A stretch of DNA of 64,000 nt. Source: Gigaspora rosea. Lineage: Eukaryota > Glomeromycota > Glomeromycetes > Diversisporales > Gigasporaceae. Shown piece after piece: positions 1 to 12,017 of the stretch. The notes beneath the pieces are model-generated. The model saw only the letters and a list, made by a program, of their open reading frames with translations, was not told the DNA's origin and ran no database searches. The DNA lies in NCBI GenBank assembly GCA_003550325.1, contig QKWP01001169.1:87057-151056 (forward strand), written 5' to 3'. A program made the translations under genes and the position numbers. Numbering within the stretch: position 1 is the stretch's first letter; the number at the start of each line of letters is the position of its first letter.

Positions 1-210
1 CATATATTATGAACCTGAACATGTTCATGAACCTTGAACTGAACCTGAACTGAACTTTTTTTAAGTTCAGGTTCAGGTTCATGTTCAATAATTTTAAGTT
101 CAGGTTCAGTTCAGTATTGAACTTTTAGAGCAGGTTCGGGTTCAGGTTCAGGTTCATTGAACCTGAACCTGAACCCCTATTGAACTGAACTGAACTTCAG
201 AACCCTACTG
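1..210. repeat. GGTTCAGGTTC-rich element, right end only
   Basis: The stretch is built from iterated GAACCTGAAC and GGTTCAGGTTC motifs on both strands, so it can fold extensively. It ends at AACCCTACTG; read inward from the right this is CAGTAGGGTT, the kind of end hAT-type elements have. The other end lies outside the window, so no target duplication can be verified. The open reading frame of the small zinc-finger pseudogene to its right stops exactly at this edge, which suggests an insertion. Confidence 0.5.
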
Positions 211-422
211 TGATCAGGATTTTCTTGTATAAATTTCTCAAGTTTCTGTATTTTTTTCTCAGTTAATTTTCTTTGGTAGTATAATTTTCTGTATTCTTTA
301 GCTTTGGGATTATTGAAGTATAATCTGCATTTGATATAACACTTATATTATCTTTTGGTTTTCTTGCTTATATCAAAGTTGTCTATTTCTTTATGTACTT
401 TACAGTTGCTACAAATTGGCAT
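211..422 (-). pseudogene. Small C-x2-C zinc-finger protein, truncated
   Basis: On the minus strand an ATG at 422 opens a frame starting MPICSNCKVHKEI. It carries a C-x2-C pair, a later C-x3-C pair (YKCYIKC), then a Lys/Glu-rich, probably helical tail. One in-frame TAA about 25 codons in sits where a Gln codon would fit. The frame runs open to position 211, where the GGTTCA-rich element cuts it. The pattern suggests a small zinc-binding protein, but I do not recognise the family. It lacks its C-terminus in this window. Confidence 0.4.
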
Positions 423-439
423 TTATGCTATAATATAGT

Positions 440-640
440 GTTATCAATTGGAAGGCCCAGTGCTGATTACTGGAACTAGAAGGTTAACTGGAATTTACTA
501 GATGGAATTGGAAGATATAGTAGTTCCAGTGTTAAGTTGTTACTAGACCTTCCAGTTAACTTTTTTTTTACTACTGGATGGAAGTTCCAGTGATGTCCAG
601 TGATGTCCAGTAATGTCTAATAATTGATGTTTCTAACATT
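440..640. repeat. CCAGT/ACTGGA-rich repeat
   Basis: The motifs CCAGT, ACTGGAA and TTCCAG recur in both orientations, including back-to-back copies of GATGTCCAGT near 595-615. A similar CCAGT-rich patch occurs at 10613-10700, on the other side of the LINE. This is probably a non-autonomous inverted-repeat element; I could not fix its ends or a target duplication. Confidence 0.45.
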
Positions 641-1100
641 TGAGTTAAATTTTATAGGTATGTGGTGGCCAAAAGGCCACAGGTTATTCATATACCCATG
701 CAATAACTATATTATTTCATGTTATTAAATATTGGTGCATATACTGTGCATTAACAAATCAGATATACAAACTTTAGTGTAAAAATTAATAATTAAAATG
801 ATTCGATAATGTATACAAATTTCTTTTATACATAATAAACTTTATTTGATCGCATATATCTAGTGATTTGAACTGAGATCAAAATCATTAATTGGTTACC
901 AAACTGGTTCTACCTGATTCCAATTGGGTTAACTGGAACTGTTTCAGTAACTCAGTTGACCCACGTCATTCGAATTACCCGGTCCAGTTCTAGTTCTAAA
1001 ATGGTCCCTTAAATCGATAAACTTTTTCTAACCCAGGTCAGGTGACCTGTATGGGTTACAGGTCAGAAATTGTTACAACACTGGTCTAAAATATATATAA
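641..1100. other. Non-coding AT-rich stretch with short palindromes
   Basis: No coding frame or RNA gene was recognised. Small hairpin-forming sequences are present, such as GTGGCC-AAAA-GGCCAC near 665-680 and the AGGTCAGGTGACCTG patch near 1037-1052. Iterated CCAGTT/AACTGG motifs around 900-1000 suggest further remnants of CCAGT-type elements. Confidence 0.5.
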
Positions 1101-1104
1101 AAAA

Positions 1105-1445
1105 AAATCAAAAAATTCATAAGCCCGTTTGATACATAATCTGCCATACGGTGCAGTATGCATTATGTAAAATGAACAAAAAAAAAATTCATAAAAAAAA
1201 AAACAAAAATTTCATAAGCCCATTTGATGTATAATTAGCCATACACATAGTACATATAGTGTGAAATGACCCAAAAAAAAAAAACTTAGGAAAAAAAATT
1301 TTTTAGATTTTTTTTAAAAACAGAAAAAATTTTTTAAACAAAAAATGGAAAAATGTTTTATAAGCCCATTAGATGCAAAATTGCCCATATAGCATAGTAC
1401 ACATAGTATTAAATAAACTAAAAAAAAAACAGAAAAAAATATTAT
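1105..1445. repeat. Three diverged tandem repeat units of about 100-150 bp
   Basis: The phrase CATAAGCCC.TTTGATNNATAAT..GCCATA followed by a short A-rich tract recurs at about 1117, 1210 and 1356. The copies differ by many substitutions and by the length of the A-rich spacer, so the array is old. No coding potential was seen. Confidence 0.6.
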
Positions 1446-1932
1446 AGGCCAACTAGGTCAAAATCACTACATATATTGCATATGTGTAATGTTTAAATTG
1501 TAATGCAAATTCACATATTTAATTTTTTTTTTTTTTTTTTTTTTTTAAAGAAGGTCTATTCTCTAATTCTTTATTAAGATTTTGTAGATTATACATATAT
1601 GATTACATGTAGGAATTACTAATCTAAAGGGAAGTAGAGGTAAGATCTAGGGTTTACTCTCAGCCTTATTCTTTACTAGAATGGCCGTAGACCTCTAGTT
1701 TTCGGAAAGGATGTTGTTGATAGAAAAGTTATTAGTGAGGATAAATTTGTCGATTTTTTGTTTAATAAAGAGTGGCGTGGGTGTGAGAGTTTTGATCATG
1801 GTTGGTGGTGTTAATGGGGAGAGGAGGGGCTGCCTCTGAATGTCAGGACATTTTGGAGGGTATCCAAATCTCTTTGTATATGAATTCCGCTATTCTGTGG
1901 TGTAGTAGTGGGGAGAGTTTCTTTTTGTAGTG

Positions 1933-4900
1933 TCAAGACTTGAAAGGGGCGAGAGTATGTTCTGTTATGATACTGATAGGAATGTTCTTGTTGATGTGTA
2001 GAAATGTATAGTTAGAGATGAACTCTTCGGGATTTTCAAGTGGTAGTTTCTTTTTTTCTGCTATTTTAATTAGGATTCTTCTGAGTTCTGTATTGAAAGT
2101 AAAGTGGTTAGAAACACAGGTTAGTAAATGGGAGTAGTCTTCTGAGGTGGAGTAACATCTAGAACAAAAGTGGTTTGGATATTTGTTGGGGTTGCAGAGG
2201 TGTAAGAGAAGGTGAGTAGGGAGTTCTTTGGCTATTAATTTGATTTTAAAGTTCTTGATGTTGGATAGAGCGGGGTTAGTGTAAAGTGCTTTAGGTTTAT
2301 CGTTGAAGATCAGTGTTTCGAGGGTGAGATCCCAGTCAATATTGTCCACGTGAGATTCCCATATTCAGATTCTTTGTTGGTTATGCCAAAGAATGTTGTT
2401 CGTTATTTTGTATATTCCTTTTAGTAATATTTTGATCAGTTGGATTGTGGGTATATCGTTAATTAGTGTCGTAAATCGGTTGTATAGGAATTTTTGGGGG
2501 GTGATATCAAGAGGATATGGGGGAAGTGGGTCCGAGATTTTGAGGCTTGGGTTATATGAAATTTCCAGCTTCCTTTCATTAGTATTGATATTAGTGTGCG
2601 TTGTAAGTGTAGGAAGTCTGATCGGTCAAGTTTTAGATGTGAGGTGCGATGTATATCTATTGTGTGTTCTACAAGGTTTTTGAATGATAGGTTATTGGTT
2701 GTTATATACAATTTGGCTGTATTATCTATCATAGTGGAAATGAAGATAAGTAGTGTTAATAGTGCATTTGTTTTGGATAGCCAGTATGTATTGAAGATGC
2801 TGATTGTGGATCTGCTGTGTTGTAATATGCAGGAGGCTATTATTTTTTTGTCGTTAGTCTGGTTGTTGTTTTTGTTGATTGTGATGTTCATCGAGATTGA
2901 TTTCTTCTTGAAATTGGAGGATACAAGTGATTCCTATTTTCCTATAGGTGGTTTTTGGAATGCTGAGAGGGGTCTAGGTAATGATTCGTCAAGTAAAGTA
3001 GCTTGGATTGGAGGGGAAGGGTGTCGAAGGCTGTATATTATATCACTGATATTTGTGTGTATGTGGTGTTTACAGTCTATTTGGAGGTTGTGTATGAAGC
3101 ATTTATCAACAGTAAAGTAGCAGCGGGAGGTTCTTAGTTTTTTGTTTTTTAGTTCACATCCAGGACAGGGTTTGACAGATTTCATATTACTAGAAGTGTT
3201 GTAATGTCTAGCTTTTAGTGTATTAGTATTGGTATTTTGGTTAGAAATTTTTGCGATTTCTCTGCTAGAGGTAATTATCTATCCTTTCTTATCGGGGGTC
3301 CATTTGGGGGAGCTGAAAGGGTTGAATTTTGTGATGTTGAGTGTGGGAGTTGCGTAAGAGGTAATGAGATCTTGTATGAGTCAGAGCCATTTCGGGATTC
3401 TGCCTCAAGGGATTTTCTTAATATTGTGGTGAAAGTTGTTCTATTCTATTAGTTTTTGGTTTCTAAAGTCCATGAATTGCTTGATGCAGGAAATCCCGTG
3501 TGAGTTCAGGGTTTCTTTTAAGTGTATGCATTTGTGGTGGGACAGGAGTATTGGGTTGATCGAAGTGCCTAGTAGGTTAGTTGTAATGGGCCAGTTGTTT
3601 AGTGGTCTTAGGAATTTTATATTGAGTTTGTGTATTGCCCGAAGAGCTTGACAGGTATGTGTGAGATATTGTGAATATGGAAGGGCAGGCTATTCTTCCG
3701 GAATGGATTCATTAGTGTGCGCCGAGTTTTGAATTTGTTGGAGTCTTATCTTAAGATAGGACTTGTCAAAATCCGGTGGTTTAAGCCTTTTTGGAGATTA
3801 GAGGTGAGGGTGGATAGTTGTGCTTGCGATATGTCCGTGAGTGTGTAAATGTTTGTACAGTGTAAAAAGGAGTTTGGTAAGCTTCTAGCAATCTTCGCTT
3901 TCTGTCATACGATCTTGATTATTAATTGGTTAATCAGTTTTAGCTGTGAAGGATTCAGGTAAGAGAAGAGGATACGGTATTGAAAGCGAGGTAGGATGAC
4001 GTGATTGTATATGTAGATAGCTTGTTTTTCAGTTATGCGTACAAGTTGGAGTTTTTTCAAGTTTGTGGTAATTTTAGCCATAATTAGTTTTTGTATGTGT
4101 GTGTGTTTTTCCTGTTGTAAACCATGCACCTAAATATTTCAAGGGGGTGTTGAGTGGTAGGGTGGTGATTATCGTATTGTCGAAGTTGATGTTGGGTGTT
4201 AGGGTTGAGGTATTGGAGATTAAGAATGATTTTGTGGAGTTGACTTTGATGTTATTGAGCTTGTAAAAGCTTGAGGCGGTAGACAAGATGTCCATTAGGG
4301 TTTGTTTATTGGGGGCAATCCAAAGGGAGTCATCCATGTAAGCCATGATAGAGGTGTGGATTGATTTGGGAGGCCGGGATGGAATTGTGGATGAATAGCC
4401 GTGGAAGCATTTATTTATGGTAGCGATAAGTGGATTGTAGTATATTTTTCATAGTAGCGGTGAGAAAGTTTCGCCCTGGTCAATTCCATCTAGTACAGCG
4501 TATGGTGGGGTGAAGCCTTGTTCTGTGATTACTTGATTTGTGCAATTGGTTAATAGATGAGTGAGGAGGTCAATTATGTTTTGAGGGATCTTGATTCTGT
4601 GGAGAGCGTTCCCCAGTGTATTGACATTAACAGAGTCAAATGCCTTGGACATGTCCTGGGAAAGGGCCCAGATTTCTTTGTTGTTAGTAATAGCATCCTC
4701 TAAAATATGTGTTAGTTGAGATACCGGTTGGATAGTCGATTGGAAGGGGAATGTGGCAAAGTTCATTGGTGATAATATTTCATAGCGCATTATGATTTTG
4801 GTCATTCGGTTGTTTAGTATTTAGTAAAAATTTTTCTAGTATGGTCAATGAGAGTGATGGGTCTAGTGGTATTGAAGTCGTAGTTATATTTAGGTTTTTT

Positions 4901-7900
4901 GGGTATGGGCCATACGTTTGCTCGGAGCCATTGTTTCAGGGTGCGGTTTAGTTTTAGACAGCTGTTGAAGATCTTTTGAAGTATCTTTATTGCGGCAACA
5001 GGGAGATGTTGTAGGATTTCATTGGGAATTGCTGAAGGTCCAGTAGCCTTATTTTTAGGTGCACTATCGATTGTGGATTGGATTTCATCAAGAGAGATGG
5101 GTAGAGTTAGTGGTTCATATATGGAGGTGTCTATGCTTGCTAAGGGGAGATAGGCTCCTTTCCTGTCCTTTTTTATTTTTTGGTTGGGCGGATTGGCTTT
5201 AGTCCAGTTCTCGAAATGTGTGCGTATGTGTTCCAGGATTTCTTGTTTTTCAGTTAGTATTTGGTTAGAGAGAATTATTCTGTCTGTCCTAACTGGATCT
5301 GATCTTTGTTTTAAGATACTATTTAGCATTCTGGAAGTGTTATCTTTGAAGTCATTGTAGCGACGATTGATATAGAAGTTTATTTTATCATTTTGTTCTT
5401 GTAGTTTTTCTAAGTTGCAGGCAGTCCAAATAGTATGTTTAGTTTGCTTAAGTTGTTGGATCGTTTGTGGGAGGAGGGAGGCTATATCAACTGGTGTGAG
5501 AGGAGTGATTTCCGAATTTGAAAGTTCAGCTGCCATGGAAAGTAATTTATTATATCGGTCAAGCGATTCAGGTGAGAGTTGTGTAGTCAGGAGTCTAAGA
5601 CATTTGTTCATTGATTTTAGTGCAAGGTGTAAGTGGGTGACTTTAAGGGATAGGGCATAGAAGTTCTTAGGAGTTGTGAAGGTAAAGGGGATAAGTCTGT
5701 TTATTATTTTCTTGACCAGGGCGGTCCAGATGTTCCAGCATCTTCTAATTCTTTTGCATCCCATTCTGTTTCCTGCTGTGGTAGTTCTTGTTTGATTCTT
5801 TTATCAATTTCTGCTACAAATTCATTCCAGTCTTTTATAGTCATTTTCATATACTGATATATTTTTCGTTTGCATTTTTTGTTTCGATAATTTTTTGTTT
5901 TGTTATGTTAATGTGCCATGTGGTGGAGATAATGTTATGATCACTTCCAGTGATGTAACTGGCGTCAGTGATTATGGGGTTATCCATGTTCGTGATTATA
6001 TTGGAGTTACACTATAAGTCGTCGATTTGACTCATTGAGTTGGGTCCTTTCCATGTAGGTATTGTAATATCATAAAATGATAATAGGCTGGTAGTGTTGG
6101 CAGAGTTTAGGTTGTTGAAGAGCGAGAATTTCTTGTCTCTAAACTGATTTGTGTTTAGGTCTCCTAGTAAAATTATATTCCAGTTCCTGTTTTTTGCTTC
6201 TAGAAACCAGGTGAAGATTTTTTCTTGAGTGTGTTTGTTGAGGTGGAGATGGTTTGAACTTAATAGTAAATAGGTAGAGATGATGCGGGTTTTGTTGGCA
6301 GGGAAGTAGAAGTTTATGAATATGGCAGTGCCGGTAGAGTGTGGATGTCATGAATGTACGGTTGTAGCTGGTTACAGATCATTAGTGCTATGCCAAGACT
6401 GGAGTCCTTTTGCTTGGCTGTGTATAGTTCAAAGTTGGAAGAATAAAAAAAGTATAAGGGGTTAGTAAGGTTTAGGATATGTGAGTCTGTGAGTTTGGTT
6501 TCTGTTAGGGATATAATGTGTAGGTTGGATTCGGCACAGTATTCGATTTATCTTTGTGCTTTTTCTAGTCTTGTCAGTCCTCTGATGTTATGTGTGGCAA
6601 TGTTTATTTTGTCCTCAATTAGGAATGTTGATTCATTTGTGATAGTAGGTGGTAGAGTGTGGTCGGGTGTTGGTTCATTAGATATAATTTGTGATAGATT
6701 AGTGTCAAGCAGTTGCGCAAGTGTTTGGGTTTCAATAGTTTCCCTAGACATCATCATAATCGTATAAGTCCTATTCAGATTTCGGACGGTCGAGTAGTTC
6801 AAATAAATAAGGTGGAGTAGTACGGAAGTTGAAGTATTCACAGAGTATGTCTATTGTAGTGATCACTTTCTTATAGTCAGGTATTGTATCAACAATTGAT
6901 TCCTTGAGTGAATGGAGGTCAGAGGGTAATTTTGGTTTGTTATTAAGAGATTGGTGTTGTTCCTTTTTGGGGATTCTAATCCATGTTTGTGGTATTTGGC
7001 AGAAGAAGTAGAATTTTCATAGTTTCCTAGCAGTCGCTACCAATTCTCTAGGGTCTGTGATAGGTATATTTAGTTTAATTTGTTAGATTTTTTTGAAGTC
7101 CTATGGGAGTTCGGGTTTCTTCGTGAAATTAATTTCTGAGTACTTTGTCAGGAGTAGTTCAGGAATATAGTATTCGTCTTCCATTTCAGCAATGAATTTT
7201 TGTACTGTAGGCAGGTCCATGAGGGAAAAAGAGTATTTGTTTAGTTTTAGTTCTGATGGCTGTTTCGGCAAGCAACGCCTTTGACGAATATAGTCATTTG
7301 GAAGTCTTTTAAAGTAATAGTATTCTTTTAGGATTTCAATATGTCGTTTGAATTCAGTTTCATTCTTGGCTACAAAGGGGAACAGGTGTCAGATTTCTTT
7401 ATTTAGTTCTTGTGGGGTTACTGGAAGATGAGGTTTGGTCTCGACTGCGGGTAAGTCAAAATATGATAGTGGTAATTCTTTGAATATATAGTATTTGCGC
7501 CATTCCCTACAGTATTCTGAGAGGGAGCGAAGTTCATCATAATCAGTAATTGGGAAGTGGTTAGTTATTTCAGAGGTTAAGTCTGCGAGGTAGGCGGATA
7601 ACGGTATGCATATGTGCAAAAAGTAAGATTCTGGAAGGCGTTGGAATAATAAAATTAGATGGAGTGTGCTGACTATTTGTCGCGTATTATGGTGATCATC
7701 TATTGGTAATTGGAAGGGTATAATTGTACGGATATCTTCAGGAATATCTTCTGGTTTGTCAGGAAGAGGAGTAATTGCTCATTAATAATGCTATTTATTG
7801 TTGCACGGGCTAACCCAAAGTCGACATGTTTCTCTAGTTTGCCAAAGCCCCACAGGTAAAACAACCAGCTAGTAATTTCATGGCCATTTAGTTCAAGAAA

Positions 7901-8340
7901 GTCTAAATTTTTCAAGTAGTCAATTGCAATCTTTTGACGGAGGCCGAAAAAAATTTGGTCATGGTTGGTTTTGTTGGTCATGGGTATATTATGTAGTCTT
8001 TTGTATTGGTCTGTAGCCTTGCTCAAAAGAGTGGTAAATTCAATTTGGTGGGGGGCTTAGGCTGCAGTTGTCCTGGTAAAAGAACGAAAGAATGCAGTAT
8101 CCTTATAGTGAATTTTGCATTAATAGCTGTGGGAATTCGGATGTCAGTTGGTATAGTGTCCAGTTTGTATCTCGTAAATTCCATGAGATTCTCCTTTGAA
8201 TGCAGAATCTTTGTGATTTTATCTATGTTCCAGATTTCTTCATTGAAGTTATCAAGCCTCTGGGCTTGCTTTTGATTTCGTAATTCGTTCTGCACTTGTT
8301 CTTTCCATTCGTTTAAGCTCCCTTTGTCGACTTTCCGGTT
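1933..8340 (-). pseudogene. LINE ORF2: endonuclease, reverse transcriptase, RNase H-like, Cys/His tail
   Basis: ORF2 of such elements nicks target DNA and copies the RNA there. Reading from the 5' side: an N-terminal region of unknown role (8340-7390); the start of an exonuclease-endonuclease-phosphatase domain (INIATHNIRGL near 6620, continuing to about 6140); reverse transcriptase from 5764, with ATGPSAIPNEIL, then RPITLIDHTRKIF, SQDMSKAFDSVN and the catalytic YMDD (MAYMDDSLW, about 4340); an RNase H-like piece near 2790-2650; and a C-terminal C-x2-C-x7-H-x4-C pattern (CSRCYSTSEDYSHLLTC) at about 2100-2200. At least six stops or frameshifts split the frame. The mariner-like element interrupts its 5' part. 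Confidence 0.8.
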
Positions 8341-8341
8341 A

Positions 8342-9540
8342 CTTCACTGAAACTATAAAAAAATTGAAAATATTATTATTATATATTAATTATGTTTTTA
8401 TTATGTTTTAAAAAATGTTATAATTACTAGTTATAAGTTAATAATAATAATATAAATAATATATATTAAAACTGTTTTAGTAATATTAATAAAAACATTT
8501 TTAAAACATTATTAAACTAAATAAATTTCATATTTATAGTATAATATAAATATTTATATTATATAAATATATCATATTATAATATATTTTATAATATTAA
8601 ATATAATATAAATAAAACAAATCAATAATATAATGATTTAGACAAATGTGTTTACCCCAAAATCTTGCAAAAAAGATTTTTTGTTAAAATACGAAGGATG
8701 GTTTCATAAGCAAAATTACGAGATATAAGCATTTTTTAAAAATAATTTTGGTTTAAAAAATATTTTTAAAAAACTTATTTTAATATATTTTTAAAATATA
8801 ATAATAATGTTTTTATAATATTTTTAATAATATTAAAATAATGTTTTAAAAATATTTTAAAAAAATTATTTAAATTTTTTTTTAAAATATAATAATAATA
8901 TTTTTACAATATTTTTAATAATGTATTAAAAACATTTTTAAAAGTTTATTTTAAGTTATTTTTAAATAATAATAATAATGTTTTTATAATAATTTTGATA
9001 ATATTAAAATAATGTTTTAAAAACATTTTTAAAAAGCTTATTTTAAACTATTTTTAAAATATAATAATAATGTTTTTATGATATTTTTAATATATTAAAA
9101 TAATGTTTTAAAACCATTTTTAAAACTTTATTTAAAGTTATTTTTAAATATAATAATAATGTTTTTATAATAATTTTGATAATATTAAAATAATGCTTTA
9201 AAAACATTTTTAAAAAATTTATTTTAAAGTATTTTTAAAATATAGCAATAATGTTTTTATAATATTTTTAATAATATTAAAATAATATTTTAAAATATTT
9301 TTAAACAATTTATTTTAAACTATTTTTAAAATATAATAATAATGTTTTTATAATAATTTTATAATATTTTTGAAACAGATTTAAATTTTTTTTTTATTTT
9401 TAAAATTTTTATTATATTATTAATATATTATAAAAACATTATTAAAATATTTTTTTATATAAAAGCATATTTATTATATTTTCAAAATATTATTATTTTA
9501 TTATAAAAACATATATACTTTTTTTTAAGTTTCAGTAAAG
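8342..9540. mobile_element. Mariner-like (TA-flanked) AT-rich element nested in the LINE
   Basis: The ends are CTTCACTGAAACT at 8342-8354 and AGTTTCAGTAAAG at 9528-9540, a near-perfect terminal inverted repeat. Both ends are flanked by TA (8340-8341 and 9541-9542), the target duplication of Tc1/mariner-type elements. The interior is almost purely A+T, has no ORF, and contains an 80-92 bp tandem repeat. The LINE frame on its right-hand junction is open up to the insertion point. It is a non-autonomous element that entered the LINE after the LINE itself inserted. Confidence 0.8.
8790..9370. repeat. AT-only minisatellite, about 80-92 bp period
   Basis: The phrase TTTTTAAAATATAATAATAATG, or a close variant, recurs at about 8800, 8880, 8960, 9050, 9139, 9231 and 9320. 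Each copy is followed by TTTTTATAATATTTTTAATA and a hairpin-forming TTTTAAAA stretch. At least seven imperfect units make up the core of the nested mariner-like element. Confidence 0.7.
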
Positions 9541-9641
9541 TAGTAGAAGAAACTTTTTTCCTGATGCTACCATGCTGTAGGTGAGCCTAGAGGTTGTATT
9601 TGATTCTAGTTGTATATTATTGGCCTTTGAAGGTGTCATTT

Positions 9642-10246
9642 CTAGGTAGTCCGATTCAATAGTAGAGTCCAAAACAATTTCCATGTCTTGTCCTGTTGTT
9701 TATTCGTAGGGTCAGCCGGTGGGCGTCGTTTATTGATTTCAACGGTATCGATATCGAAGTCGAAGAAGTCTTTGTCGGTGAACGCATGTTGAGATGGGTC
9801 GTTCTGTGAGGTTGTTAAGGTCGTTAGGTCGATTGAGGTGTTTGATTCCGGTTGTTGGCTCGGGGCCTGTGTTCCCACAGTCAGTTGATCGGTTTGGGTT
9901 GTTGTTGTGGCCTTGTGACACACAAAGGGGTTATAGTGGGAAAATGTAATGGGTACTGATGCGGGTCCTGGGAAATTTGTAGGGTTTGTTTTGATCGGCA
10001 GGTGAGCTGACATCATAGATGAACTTTTCGGGGTCAACACAGATTCCCCAGAAACATCCGAATTTTCTTCGACACTTTTATTAAGGGGAGGGGTTCCTTG
10101 CCGCGCTGCAACAGGTGGTGAAGTCTCAGCTCTAGATTTTTTTGTGGCTTGTTGCGTGTTGTAGTCGTCTATTTCATAGAAGTACAGTTATCGTCCTCTT
10201 CTTGAGTGTCCATGTTGGTGATACTAGAATCTTGTGTTGCCGACAT
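9642..10246 (-). pseudogene. LINE ORF1 remnant
   Basis: A minus-strand ATG at 10246 opens a frame beginning MSATQDSSITNMDTQEEDD. It hits a stop after about 25 codons; a one-base shift near 10190 recovers the continuing Ser/Thr/Pro/Gln-rich frame, open from about 10040 to 9642. LINE ORF1 products are usually nucleic-acid-binding proteins of the retrotransposition particle. No zinc knuckle or RRM was recognised in this part, so the role rests on its position upstream of ORF2. The first codons lie about 220 bp from the element's 5' end. Confidence 0.55.
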
Positions 10247-10480
10247 AGTCGGCAACAGTTTTAAAGTAGGAGAAAGCGTACAGGTGATTCGACTTCGACT
10301 TCGCTTTATATTGGACGTTGTAAAGGGAAGCCAGACAATTTCTGTCTAGTTAATACTTAATTAAGCTTAGTTATTATGCGAAGGGTGCTCTTTTCCGCCG
10401 ATGAAATTTTTTGTTTGTTGTGTTTTGCGATTTTCAGGGGTGTACGGGAAAGAGTTTTACATTATTCCACATATTTAATT

Positions 10481-10745
10481 ATTTAATTATATATACTTTT
10501 AAATTATTAAAGACAAAACTATTAAGGCCCATGACGTTGTCTTATATATTAATACCCAAAAGCATCCAGTCTTAGAAATAAATCCTGCATTTTGATTGGT
10601 TGATATGATATTCGTTCCAGTAAAAAAATCTTAACTGGAATCACTGGAACACTGGAAAAATCTGGACGTCCAGTGGAAGTTCTAGCTTCCAGTTAACAAT
10701 ACTGCTATAATAGTTTGAACTTTTCCTTTAATGTAAATGTATTTG
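10481..10745. other. Short non-coding stretch with CCAGT-rich repeat
   Basis: Between the LINE and the next coding block is AT-rich sequence followed at 10613-10700 by iterated CCAGT/ACTGGAA motifs. These resemble those at 440-640 and may be a second copy of the same small repeat family. No gene was seen. Confidence 0.45.
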
Positions 10746-10747
10746 TG

Positions 10748-11927
10748 CTAAATATCTATCTTGATAGCTATTTTGTCTTCAAGTAAATTATCAAATAATG
10801 CAATAATGTAATAGTATTTTCCAATAAATAGCTGATTATTGGTATTCTTATAAATGTTTATTTTAATACCGAGTGTTTCTTGGTATGCTGTTATTTGTAA
10901 AGGTTCTTTATCCGAAATAGTGATACAATAGTATGCTTCTTCTTTGATTTCTTCTTTTAATAATCCGTACGGATGTAATGCTTTTTTTGCTTGAGTAGTA
11001 AATAATAATGTCGTTATTTTGTAAGGTGGAATTTCTGTTAAGAATACTTGTAATATCACTTTTCCAAATATATATCTGTCAGGTATTACAGATATTCAAG
11101 CTGTTATTTGTAATTTGAGTACTGAAATAATATTAGTATCTTTTGGTAAATGTGTAAATATTTGATATATTGTGCTATAAAGGTATTGTAAATATAGCGT
11201 TTTGTATTTTGTTGATATCGAGTTGTATTCAGTTTTTGGTATTATTTTTATTTTAGTTGGTTCTTCTTTATAAATTGGTGTATAATTGAAAGTGCTATCT
11301 TTAGAGATTTGTCCTATCCCGTAAATGTTCATTGTAGTAATTTTCTTCGTTTTTTGGATCAATTATTCCTGTTTCTTGAGCACTATTAGCTCCTTCATTT
11401 ATCAAAAATCCTTTTAAAGAATTTAGTTCAAGTACAAGTATTGAGGTTATAAAATCAGGTATATCTCCTTCTCAGGTTGCTTTAATAAGTTTCTACTTGA
11501 TTGCTTCTAATTGTTGATATTTTGCAGTTAGTAGAGTAAGGTACTCATTTTGTTTTTGTTGCTGCTCCTGAACAAATATAGCGGTATCGTTTGGTATTAA
11601 GCCATTTACTTTTAATGCTTGTTATAGTACTATTATTGTTTGTCCTAGTCTATGGTAATCTGTTGGTGAACAACGTGAAATTAATTCTTTAAGTGTAATT
11701 TCAATATCAAGTTGTACTTCTTCAGTTGGTCTTTGTATGAGGATTTCTTCAGTTGGGTTAATATATTTTTTTAAAGTATTTCTAAGTCTTAGTACAAAAT
11801 TCTAACAATAATTAAATCTAGTAGTTTTAGATGTAAATATTGTTTTCAACTGTTTTGGGATTTTTGCTATTAATTTCTTTTTATGTTTCTTGTTTTTAGA
11901 ATTTCTTTTTCTACTTCTTTTAGTCAT
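10748..11927 (-). pseudogene. Unknown protein, basic N-terminus, decayed
   Basis: A minus-strand ATG at 11927 begins MTKRSRKRNSKNKKHKKK, strongly basic and nuclear-localisation-like. The frame then continues through Glu/Leu-rich, probably helical sequence with Gln-rich patches, shifts once near 11330, and ends at 10748. In-frame stops occur where Gln or Trp would fit, for example TAA in IVL-stop-QALKVNG near 11622 and TAG then TGA near 11480. The last third (TEIPPYKITTLLFTTQAKKA) is well preserved. I do not recognise the family. It is the most downstream gene of the co-oriented block. Confidence 0.45.
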
Positions 11928-12017
11928 TTAAGTGATTATATAAGAGAAATGATAGTTTAGCCCCCTCTTGAGGTTATACTAAAGCCTCCTTTATTAAAGA
12001 TTAATGTTATAATTCAA

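Larger units (their letters stand above)
1512..10480 (-). mobile_element. LINE (non-LTR) retrotransposon, complete ends, decayed
   Basis: The element reads on the minus strand from about 10467 down to a run of T at 1525-1546, which is its 3' poly(A) tail. The 13-bp sequence CACATATTTAATT occurs at 1512-1524 and at 10468-10480, a target site duplication that fixes both ends. Inside are an ORF1 remnant, then an ORF2 with AP-type endonuclease, reverse transcriptase, RNase H-like and Cys/His C-terminal parts. It is less AT-rich than its surroundings. All frames carry stops and frameshifts, so it is dead. A mariner-like element at 8342-9540 is nested inside; without it the element is about 7.7 kb. 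Confidence 0.9.

Noticed and set aside
2393..3651. Plus-strand reading frames in the LINE
   Set aside because: They are antisense to recognisable RNase H-like and Cys/His LINE sequence and have no family signature.
440..10700. CCAGT-rich patches at 440-640 and 10613-10700 as terminal repeats of one element
   Set aside because: They share motifs but do not align as direct or inverted repeats, and the LINE between them has its own ends and duplication.
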